The position numbers were made by a program, and so were the translations under genes. The notes under the pieces were generated by a model. That model made no database searches, had not been told where the DNA came from, and saw only the letters and a program-made list of their open reading frames with translations. From positions 1-61,568 of the forward strand of contig ONQL01000011.1 in NCBI GenBank assembly GCA_900319985.1: 61,568 bases of DNA. Direction: 5' to 3'. Origin of the DNA: an uncultured Methanobrevibacter sp. GTDB lineage: Archaea; Methanobacteriota; Methanobacteria; Methanobacteriales; Methanobacteriaceae. Position 1 is the first letter of the stretch. Each line of letters starts with the position of its first letter. This document shows positions 31,838-39,502 of this stretch, one piece after another.

Positions 31838-33706
31838 TTATTTGATCCTCAAATACACTAAAGTCATGTCATCATATTGTTCTGCATCTTCTGTAAAACT
31901 ATGAATATCATTAAGCAATTGATCAATTGGATCATCATTGCTTTCAAATTCATTGAAGAAATTTAAAAGCCTGTCTTCACCGTACATTTCCCCACCATTG
32001 TTGTTTGCATCAGTTATTCCATCAGTATACAATAGCAATTCATTTGATAATATCAATTCGTCATCCACAAATTCAAAGTCTTCCATAACACCAAGTGCAA
32101 TACCAGAATCAATATCCAGATATTTGAATTTATCAGATGATTTTATCAATGGAGGATTGTGCCCCGCATTTGAAAATATTAATTTTTTAGTTGTCTTATT
32201 ATAAATTCCAAGCCATAATGTAAGAAACATGGATTCAGAATTATTTTCACATAACTGGTCATTCAATAAGTATAAAACTTTAGATGGATTTATTTCATCA
32301 TTGAGCAATTGTTTTATCATAACTTGAGTAATCATTGCAAGTAATGCTGCTGGAACACCTTTGCCTGATGCGTCACCAATTACAATAGCCAAGTTATCTT
32401 CATCCAACATGTAATAATCAAAAAAGTCTCCTCCAACTTCTTTAGCAGGATGCGAATAACCATTGACTATAAATTCATTTGTTTTAATTGCTTCGGTTGG
32501 AAGTCTGGAAGCCTGAATTCTAGTTGCAATATCAAGTTCGGTTTCAATACGCTTTTTTTCACCTTCAATTTCCCTAATATTTTCAATATAATTATTATTA
32601 TGTTCTATTAACTCCGTGTATGACCGAGCAAGAATTCCAATTTCATTATTCTCATCAACATATCTGGAATAAAGATTGACTAATCCTTCAGTTTCAATTT
32701 TTTCATTTTCTTTAATGAATTTTTCAATTTCCGAAAATGATGAAATAGGCACGATTATTTTATTTTCTATATATTTTAAAATAAACATAGTTGGTATTAA
32801 AAATATGAGTAAAACAATGTCGGTTATGATAAAGCCAGGCATAATCTGCAGGTATAAATTAATATCTGTATCTATTACATAATTATAAGTCATATATGTA
32901 ATCAATACACCCAAAACAGCAATTACCAATGTTATTACGATAAAACTGTTGATAATCTTTTCAATTATTGTATTTTTGTCCGGCGATTCGATTTTATGCT
33001 CAAATGGTTTTGTTAAATATGCAAATAATAAAATTACATCTAAAATTAATTCCAAAATAACGATATTATAATCTATATCCAATATAAATGAGATAAATAA
33101 CAGTATTGAAATGATTATCAAAGAATAAAACAATATCCTATATAATTTTTTATTGAATGATTTTTTGAATACCTTTGGAGTGTCAATAAAATCAATTTTT
33201 TTAGAAAGCCAAATACCTATTATTCCCAAAATAAATGCCACATTAATAAAGTTGAAGAAATAAATAAAAAAACCGAATTCAGCTATTCTTTGATTAAGAG
33301 AAAGTTCCAATATATATCCCTGAAATACTGCATAAACAAATCCACATACCAATATGCTTAATAAAAATAGTGAAAAATGATAAAAATTATCCAAAATTGG
33401 TTTTGTAACTTTTTTAGATTTAAATCCTGAGTACCAAAGCTTATATGCCAAATAGGAAACTCCAAAACTAAAAACAGCTGAAGAGAATAATTCTATAAAT
33501 GAAGACCCATCCATAGAACCAACCACCATATCTCCCAATATTGCACCTAAAGATCCATAAGGACCTAAAAATAATCCTAAAACGTATAATAAACCAATAT
33601 CGGGACGAACCATACCAAAATCCAAAAGGATATCTAAATTAGATACAAAATTAATAAATATAATCAATACAAATGATATCAATATTTTTTTTATTTTGGA
33701 TTTCAT
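31838..33706 (-). CDS. Membrane SpoIIE/RsbU-type PP2C phosphatase (third paralogue, convergent)
   Basis: A 622-residue protein with the same design as the two tandem phosphatases but on the other strand. The membrane half has the shared motif GLLYVLGLFLGPYGSLGAIL and about eight helices; a HAMP-like linker (IVPISSFSEIEKFIKENE) and a coiled coil (EIEGEKKRIETELDIATRIQ) precede the phosphatase domain. Metal motifs: VGGDFFDYY (about 424), IGDASGKGVPAALL, FSNAGHNPPLI, YTDGITDANNN and QYDDMTLVYL. The phosphatase core is complete. It closes the signalling island on the right. It is more diverged from the tandem pair than they are from each other. Confidence 0.88.
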   Translation of the reverse strand: MKSKIKKILISFVLIIFINFVSNLDILLDFGMVRPDIGLLYVLGLFLGPYGSLGAILGDMVVGSMDGSSFIELFSSAVFSFGVSYLAYKLWYSGFKSKKVTKPILDNFYHFSLFLLSILVCGFVYAVFQGYILELSLNQRIAEFGFFIYFFNFINVAFILGIIGIWLSKKIDFIDTPKVFKKSFNKKLYRILFYSLIIISILLFISFILDIDYNIVILELILDVILLFAYLTKPFEHKIESPDKNTIIEKIINSFIVITLVIAVLGVLITYMTYNYVIDTDINLYLQIMPGFIITDIVLLIFLIPTMFILKYIENKIIVPISSFSEIEKFIKENEKIETEGLVNLYSRYVDENNEIGILARSYTELIEHNNNYIENIREIEGEKKRIETELDIATRIQASRLPTEAIKTNEFIVNGYSHPAKEVGGDFFDYYMLDEDNLAIVIGDASGKGVPAALLAMITQVMIKQLLNDEINPSKVLYLLNDQLCENNSESMFLTLWLGIYNKTTKKLIFSNAGHNPPLIKSSDKFKYLDIDSGIALGVMEDFEFVDDELILSNELLLYTDGITDANNNGGEMYGEDRLLNFFNEFESNDDPIDQLLNDIHSFTEDAEQYDDMTLVYLRIK

Positions 33707-33933
33707 TATTACACTTTTAAATTAGACAATTAATCTTCAACAATATATTATTAAATATTTTTATTAACTTTTAAATAGTTTTCAATTTCGTATTACAAAT
33801 AAGTTGACATTTAAAGCAATCCAAAAAAATGTAACTTTAATCACAATATAATTTAAACTTAATCTATTAATTTAAAAGCGTTTATTTTCAGATTAATTAA
33901 TTAATTAAAATTATTTTTAACTATTTAAAATGA

Positions 33934-33969
33934 AAGTGAACAATTACATTCAAAAAAAATTTATATATT
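33934..33969 (+). promoter_or_regulatory. Promoter of the 34028 operon: AAGTGA-N4-TTACA element plus TATA box
   Basis: AAGTGA (33934-33939), TTACA (33944-33948), an A-rich stretch and TTTATATATT (33960-33969), the same arrangement as at 31512-31546. The rest of the 321-base gap 33707-34027 is AT-rich and I see no gene in it. Confidence 0.5.
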
Positions 33970-34027
33970 ACATTATTAAAAATTATTAATTAATATAAAC
34001 ATTGAAAAAAATATAGGAGAGTTTGAA

Positions 34028-34210
34028 ATGAAAATGCATAAAATCTGTCCAAGATGCGGATCTAAAAATGTTGATTGGATTATCCCACAAAATTGGTCAC
34101 AGTGCGTTTGCAAAGACTGTGATTACACCGGACCAATAATTGAAGGAAACGATGAATTAATAGAAGAAATTCATGAAGCATACCTAGAATCTTTAAAAGA
34201 TGATGAATAA
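34028..34210 (+). CDS. Small zinc-ribbon protein
   Basis: A 60-residue protein. CPRCGSKNVDW (residues 7-17) and CVCKDCDYTGP (27-37) provide two Cys pairs for one zinc ribbon; the rest is an acidic helical tail (NDELIEEIHEAYLESLKDDE). The ribosome binding site is AGGAGAGTTTGAAATG. Such small ribbons are common in methanogens and often bind nucleic acid, but no function is established here. The next gene starts 14 bases after the stop. Confidence 0.75.
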   Translation: MKMHKICPRCGSKNVDWIIPQNWSQCVCKDCDYTGPIIEGNDELIEEIHEAYLESLKDDE

Positions 34211-34224
34211 ATGGGTTGAACATT

Positions 34225-35025
34225 ATGTTAGGTTTAAACAATAAGCAATATGATGAAAATATTAAAAATATCCCTAGCGATGATTCATACCCCATGGTAT
34301 CAATATTATTCTCAAAAAATAATGGAATTGGCGTGAATGCATTGTCCCTTACAATTCTTGATTTAATCAATAAAGATCAAATCAAATGCGATATAGATTT
34401 GGATGATTCATACGAAGTTAGTAAAAAACTAACTCCTCAGGATATGGAAGTTATGAAAAGCATGACTCTCAGAATCACAAACAAAGGAGAGTTGAAGACT
34501 TCAGAAACATCCGCTATCAACTTGCTTAAAAATATGAATAAAAATAAAAAATTCAACTTAAAATCCATAGCAAAGCAAAGCAATAACTCTTCCATTGCAA
34601 ATAAATTCGAAAAAGATTACAATGAATTTGTTAAAGCTCTTAAAAATGAAAATGGATTTGACGGTGCAAATTATAAAGACATTTTGCAAAATGCCAAATT
34701 AACAAATAAAGGAAAAGAAATTAAGAACAAATGGAAACAGTATAAAGAGTATTTAAAATCAAAAGACTTGACTGAAAAATACCCTCCTGAATCCGTTTTG
34801 GAAAATTCAACACAAGTACTATATGGATCATGCTTCGATATTGAAAAAGACGTGCTGAAAATAAGGGAAAATAACACTCCATTAACAGATTTCATTGATA
34901 AAGACGGATATAAATTGTTGAATATAATATTCAATAATGCATTATTAAATGTAACTGAAAAAAGAAAAGGCGATGGAATATTTTATGGAGTCAACGATAA
35001 ATATACCATACCAGGTGGAGGATAA
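34225..35025 (+). CDS. DUF2207-like soluble protein
   Basis: A 266-residue protein. The first third is a winged-helix-like region (SFSKNNGIGVNALSLTILDL-type segment with DLINKDQIKCDIDL). The region NKWKQYKEYLKSKDLTEKYP, PESVLENSTQVLYGSCFDI resembles the C-terminal cytosolic part of DUF2207/YciQ-type membrane proteins. No membrane helix is present, so this would be that part alone. The C-terminus ends in Gly-Gly-Gly. I prefer the ATG at 34225 (GGGTTGA upstream) to a TTG at 34216. It is cotranscribed with the small zinc ribbon. Function unknown. Confidence 0.65.
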   Translation: MLGLNNKQYDENIKNIPSDDSYPMVSILFSKNNGIGVNALSLTILDLINKDQIKCDIDLDDSYEVSKKLTPQDMEVMKSMTLRITNKGELKTSETSAINLLKNMNKNKKFNLKSIAKQSNNSSIANKFEKDYNEFVKALKNENGFDGANYKDILQNAKLTNKGKEIKNKWKQYKEYLKSKDLTEKYPPESVLENSTQVLYGSCFDIEKDVLKIRENNTPLTDFIDKDGYKLLNIIFNNALLNVTEKRKGDGIFYGVNDKYTIPGGG

Positions 35026-35053
35026 TTCTCCACTGAATTTTTATTTTTTTTTT
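35015..35053 (+). terminator. Intrinsic-type terminator
   Basis: GTGGAG (35015-35020) and CTCCAC (35028-35033) form a stem over the stop codon of the DUF2207-like gene, followed by a T tract from 35038 to 35053. Confidence 0.65.
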
Positions 35054-35092
35054 GAATAATATTTATAATTAAAAATTAACAAAAACCTAATT

Positions 35093-35659
35093 ATGAAAGA
35101 ACTTGAAAAAATGCAAGCAGGGCTTGAATATTGCTATGATGATGAAGAAGTATCCTTAATGAAATTGCATGCTATTGAAAATGCCAACATATTCAATTCC
35201 CTTGCAGAAGATGATTTGGACAAGCAACATGAAATATTAAGCGAGATTTTAGGTTCAGTTGGTGAAAAGGTCTGGATTGCAAAAAGATTTTGTTTTGATA
35301 ACGGGAAAAACATCCACATTGGAAATAATTTTACTGGAAACTTTAATTTAACAATTCTTGACGTTAAAGAAGTTTACATTGGAGACAATGTGATGATTGG
35401 TCCGAATACTACTATTACCCCTGCCACACATCCCCTATCCCCTAAAGGCAGACGTGCACATTTGGCTCAAGGCAAAAGCATTAGAATCGGCAATGATGTT
35501 TGGTTAGGTGCCAATGTTACAGTTCTCCCAGGAGTTACCATTGGAAATAATGTTGTAATCGGTGCTGGGGCCGTTGTCAATAAAGATATTCCAGATAATT
35601 CCCTTGCAGTAGGAGTTCCCGCTCGTGTTATTAAAGAAATAGAAAATGACCTTGAATAA
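35093..35659 (+). CDS. Maltose/galactoside O-acetyltransferase-type sugar acetyltransferase
   Basis: A 188-residue left-handed beta-helix acetyltransferase. The N-terminal mac-type region (LEKMQAGLEYCYDDEEVSLM) precedes FDNGKNIHIGNNFTGNFNLT, the conserved PNTTITPATHPLSP with the catalytic His, and the hexapeptides IGNDVWLGANVTVLPGVTIG and GAGAVVNKDIPDNSLAVGVP. It acetylates an unknown sugar with acetyl-CoA. The ATG has no ribosome binding site but a TATA box (TTTATAAT, 35062-35069) 24 bases before it, consistent with a leaderless transcript. Transfer from bacteria is plausible for this family but not proven. Confidence 0.87.
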   Translation: MKELEKMQAGLEYCYDDEEVSLMKLHAIENANIFNSLAEDDLDKQHEILSEILGSVGEKVWIAKRFCFDNGKNIHIGNNFTGNFNLTILDVKEVYIGDNVMIGPNTTITPATHPLSPKGRRAHLAQGKSIRIGNDVWLGANVTVLPGVTIGNNVVIGAGAVVNKDIPDNSLAVGVPARVIKEIENDLE

Positions 35660-35682
35660 CATGAAATCATCATATTTAAAGA

Positions 35683-36291
35683 TTGAAAATGAAAATAACA
35701 CATAAAAATATCAATATAACAATCAACCTACTGATGGTTATTCTAGAGATTATAGGATTTGTATTAGTCTTCAAAGAACTGGGAATTGCATCACTAGAAT
35801 ATTATACCGAAGACAGCAACCTATTATTAATGATATCCTCAATAATCCTTTTAATATATATTTCAAAAAATAAGGAACAGCCGTCATGGTTTAAGTCATT
35901 CAGATACATTGCGATTGTTTCAACAACATTAACATTAATCATCGTTTTAACAGTATTGACCGGGACAACCGATTTTGGACTATATTATCTATTATTCCAT
36001 GAATCTATGCTATACCACCACACATTATGTCCTGTTTTAGCAATTCTATCATTTGTTTTTGTTGAAAGATATGATAACCTGCACGCGATTCATGGACTGT
36101 ATTTTACAACAATCTATGGAATAATAATGATTATTTTAAATGCTTTAAAAATAGTAGAAGGTCCTTATCCATTCTTATTGGTTCACAATCAACCAATAAT
36201 TCATTCAATAATATGGACAGCACTTATTTTTGCCATAACTTATGCAATAGCTTTAATATTAAAAAAAGTTAATGGGAAAGTAATTATCTAA
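35683..36291 (+). CDS. Six-helix integral membrane protein (Pr6Pr-like)
   Basis: A 202-residue protein with about six hydrophobic helices and conserved-looking polar spots inside them: YYTEDSNLLLMISSIILLIY, LFHESMLYHHTLCPVLAILS and VHNQPIIHSIIWTALIFAIT. The Ser-Asn and paired-His pattern is like Pr6Pr/FAR-17a-type membrane proteins. Function unknown. It follows the acetyltransferase by 23 bases and may be cotranscribed. Its stop overlaps the valS stop region by 8 bases on the opposite strand. Confidence 0.65.
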   Translation: MKMKITHKNINITINLLMVILEIIGFVLVFKELGIASLEYYTEDSNLLLMISSIILLIYISKNKEQPSWFKSFRYIAIVSTTLTLIIVLTVLTGTTDFGLYYLLFHESMLYHHTLCPVLAILSFVFVERYDNLHAIHGLYFTTIYGIIMIILNALKIVEGPYPFLLVHNQPIIHSIIWTALIFAITYAIALILKKVNGKVII

Positions 36292-38983
36292 TTACTTCCA
36301 CAATCATATCCAAGTTTTCAGATTGTAGGATATCCACTTTTTTACCGGATGCTCCGACAATCTCCTTTTTGATGTTTAACATATCTTCAGGAACTACAAT
36401 ATCCCCAATAGTTAGCTCATGTGATTCATCTAAAACACTTCCAATTTCATCTATTGGAGTGGATTTTAAATAACCTATGATTTTACCAGCATCACCCTTA
36501 AATTTTGGTCCTATTTGAGACATGTCAGGTTCAACTTCAATTATCTTTTCATGGACTTCAGGTTTTCCAGAGCTAATTGCCAAGTCATTGATTTTCAAAG
36601 TTCCTTTAATATCTGCATCGAACTGATTAAATACGTCAACCAAATCGTCGTCTGAAGTGTAGACATTGACCTCAGCAAGTTCAGCATTTAAAGGTATTTT
36701 TGCAGAGGATTTGAATCTTCTTACTTCATCAATTAACTCAACAGTAGTTTCCCCTTTGTTTTCAATTTCTTCATTGATTAATTCATCATATACTTCCGGC
36801 CATAATGTAGTGTGAATTGATTCATCTGAGAAGTATTGATAAACCTCTTCAGTGAAGAACGGTGCAATCGGAGCAAGCAATTTCAATGAAGTTTCAACAA
36901 CTGTTCTTAATGTGTATTTTGCAGCGCGTCTTGATTCATCAGATACGTCTGTGTATAGTCTGTATTTTACAGCTTCAATATATTCATCACAGAAATCATG
37001 CCAGAAGAATCTTTCTATTGAAGTAATTGTTTCTGCAAAGTTGTAATCTGCAAATGCCTGATCTACAGTTCTGTTAAGATTATTCAATTTGGATAAAATC
37101 CACAAGTCAAGTGGTCCCAAATTATCTTTAACATCCCCGTAGGATATTTTTTCATCAAAGATTTGCATGCTGATAAATCTGAATGCGTTCCAGAATTTCC
37201 TGAGGAATCTGTATCCATGCTTAATATCTTTCCAATCAAATATTACATCAGATCCAGGCACACTGTTGGCAGCCCAAGTCCTCAAAGAGTCGGCACCATA
37301 TTTTTCAATGACCTCTTCCGGCCCAACAACAAACTCAGGTCTTGATTTACTCATCTTGTTTCCATCTTCACCAAATACCATACCGTTGATTACAATATCA
37401 TCAAACGGTTTTTGACCGGTTAAGGCCAAACATCTAAGAGTAGTATAAAATGCCCATGTACGAATAATATCATGTCCTTGCGGACGGATGTTTGATGGGA
37501 AATGATTTACATAATCTTCATCAGGCCATCCTGCAATGGACAATGGTGAAATTGAGGAATCCATCCAAGTATCCAATACGTCTACTTCAGGTACGAACTC
37601 TTCACATCCGCATTCACATGCATGTTTTGGTTTATCGACAGTAGGGTCAATAGGCAAGTCATCTACTTCAGGTAAAATGACGTTTCCACAGTCTTTACAG
37701 TACCATACCGGAATTGGAGTTGCAAATATTCTCTGTCTTGAAATACACCAGTCCCATTCCATGGAATCTGCCCAGTTCACCATACGAGATTTCATGTGTT
37801 CAGGTACCCAATTCATTTCATCGGCTGCAACTTTGGTCTTTTTAATTAAATCCCTTACAGCTACAAACCATTGTTCTTTTAGAAGAATTTCAACAGGAGT
37901 TTTACATCTCCAGCATTGACCCACATTTTGGTCAACTTGTTCTTTTTTCAATAAATATCCTTCACTGTCCAAATCTTTAATAGTCTGTTTTTTACATGTT
38001 TGAAGATCCATTCCTTCATATCTTCCAGCAGCAGCTGTCAATGTACCTGCATCATCAATGACATCAATGACTTCAAGGTTATATTTTTGAACCCAGCTTA
38101 CATCAGTTTTATCCCCAAATGTACAAATCATTACTGCACCTGTACCAAATTCAGGATCTACCTCTTCATCTGCAATGATTTTAACTTTTTGGTGTGATAA
38201 AGGCACTTCAACATATTTTCCTAAAAGGTGAGTGTATCTTTCATCTTCAGGATGAATTACAACAGCTACACATGCAGACATCAATTCTGGTCTGGTTGTT
38301 GCAATTAAAATTCCCTCTTCTTTGGGATCAGCTTGCTTGCCTGATTCTTGTGAAGATGCAATATCCTCATATGAATCTTCAACTGCAGGAGGGAAATTAA
38401 CATAGTTTAAAAAGGTGGTGTTGTCCGAATATTCAACTTCCGCAAAAGCAATAGCTGTTTGACAACGAGGACACCAATTTACAGGGTGTTTTCCCTGATA
38501 AATCAATCCATCTTCATACATTTTCAAAAAGGAATATTGAGTTCTTTTCATGTACTCAGGATTCATTGTAACGAATTCGCGAGTCCAATCCTGTGAATAA
38601 CCCATTGCCTTCATGTCCGCTTTCATGCTTGCAATGTTTTTTGTGGTTAAGTCAATACAATATTGTCTGAACTGAGTTCTTGAAACATCATTTTTCTTAA
38701 TCCCATGAGTTTCTTCAACTTTAACCTCTGTAGGAAGACCATGGCAGTCCCATCCCTGTGGGAACAAGACATCAAATCCTTTTTGTCTTCTATATCGTGC
38801 ATTCATATCAATATAAACCCAATTCAGGACATGTCCTAAGTGAATTGCACCTGTTGGGTATGGTGGGGGAGTATCTATAATATATCTAGGACGAGATCCA
38901 TCTCCAATGTATTTGTAGATGTTTTCATCTTCCCATTTTTGCTCCCAAACTTTTTCTTTTTTAAAATCATAGTCTTTAGGAAT
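36284..38983 (-). CDS. valS: Valyl-tRNA synthetase, N-terminus without canonical start codon
   Basis: A class I synthetase with editing domain. The frame is open from the stop at 39020-39022 to 36284. Homologous protein sequence runs upstream of the first ATG (38806): PKDYDFKKEKVWEQKWEDEN, then YIIDTPPPYPTGAIHLGHVL with the HIGH motif. Starting at 38806 would remove the ATP-binding HIGH motif, so the true start must be further up. Yet the frame from 39019 to 38807 contains no ATG, GTG or TTG. The ATT at 38981-38983 is given here as one possible start. Other motifs: GWDCHGLPTEVKVE, the editing domain GTGAVMICTFGDKTDV, and KMSKS as GNKMSKSRPE. An assembly indel or a non-canonical start are both possible. 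Confidence 0.9.
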   Translation of the reverse strand: MPKDYDFKKEKVWEQKWEDENIYKYIGDGSRPRYIIDTPPPYPTGAIHLGHVLNWVYIDMNARYRRQKGFDVLFPQGWDCHGLPTEVKVEETHGIKKNDVSRTQFRQYCIDLTTKNIASMKADMKAMGYSQDWTREFVTMNPEYMKRTQYSFLKMYEDGLIYQGKHPVNWCPRCQTAIAFAEVEYSDNTTFLNYVNFPPAVEDSYEDIASSQESGKQADPKEEGILIATTRPELMSACVAVVIHPEDERYTHLLGKYVEVPLSHQKVKIIADEEVDPEFGTGAVMICTFGDKTDVSWVQKYNLEVIDVIDDAGTLTAAAGRYEGMDLQTCKKQTIKDLDSEGYLLKKEQVDQNVGQCWRCKTPVEILLKEQWFVAVRDLIKKTKVAADEMNWVPEHMKSRMVNWADSMEWDWCISRQRIFATPIPVWYCKDCGNVILPEVDDLPIDPTVDKPKHACECGCEEFVPEVDVLDTWMDSSISPLSIAGWPDEDYVNHFPSNIRPQGHDIIRTWAFYTTLRCLALTGQKPFDDIVINGMVFGEDGNKMSKSRPEFVVGPEEVIEKYGADSLRTWAANSVPGSDVIFDWKDIKHGYRFLRKFWNAFRFISMQIFDEKISYGDVKDNLGPLDLWILSKLNNLNRTVDQAFADYNFAETITSIERFFWHDFCDEYIEAVKYRLYTDVSDESRRAAKYTLRTVVETSLKLLAPIAPFFTEEVYQYFSDESIHTTLWPEVYDELINEEIENKGETTVELIDEVRRFKSSAKIPLNAELAEVNVYTSDDDLVDVFNQFDADIKGTLKINDLAISSGKPEVHEKIIEVEPDMSQIGPKFKGDAGKIIGYLKSTPIDEIGSVLDESHELTIGDIVVPEDMLNIKKEIVGASGKKVDILQSENLDMIVEVIR

Positions 38984-39123
38984 AAATGTAGATAAAAATA
39001 ATATTATTAGATATGTTGTTTATTATTTAAAAATATTAAGTAAAATCTAACATTATAGATAAATATATTATATACAAAAATCATATTATTAATATTATCA
39101 ATAAATCAAAGGACTGTATAAAA

Positions 39124-39480
39124 ATGAACTTAATATGGTTTTATGTTGCTATTGTATTAGCTATAAGTGATATTTTGCATACACACATTATGTGGAAAGT
39201 TTTTAACAATTTCTACATAATACTGGGAGGTTTGATTCAACAAACTACCAAAACAACTTGGCAGACCTGGTTAGCACATGAAATAATGGAAGCGGGATTT
39301 CATTTCATTGTTTTGTCAATAGTTTTCTTAAATCCGATTATTGGAATTTTAGCAGCCCTAATTCATTTTGTAATTGATGTTTCACATACCGTATTAATAC
39401 GCGATATGGGTGAACTAGAACATAGAGCATTACATTTTGTAATTGAATCTCTATTTTTCATAATGATTTTTGGATTATAG
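39124..39480 (+). CDS. Small integral membrane protein
   Basis: A 118-residue protein with about four hydrophobic segments and several His inside or beside them (AISDILHTHIMWKV, LAHEIMEAGFHFIVLSIVFL, ALIHFVIDVSHTVLIRDM, ELEHRALHFVIESLFFI). The repeated His/Glu pattern suggests metal or haem binding, but I do not recognise the family. It starts 22 bases before pheT and may be cotranscribed with it. Confidence 0.6.
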   Translation: MNLIWFYVAIVLAISDILHTHIMWKVFNNFYIILGGLIQQTTKTTWQTWLAHEIMEAGFHFIVLSIVFLNPIIGILAALIHFVIDVSHTVLIRDMGELEHRALHFVIESLFFIMIFGL

Positions 39481-39502
39481 AAATAAATAATGGAGTTATT
39501 AA

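Noticed and set aside
33890..33910. TTAATTAATTAATTAA run as a possible repeat or origin element
   Set aside because: Simple AT-rich sequence of this kind is common throughout the window and no origin-binding boxes or Cdc6 gene are nearby.
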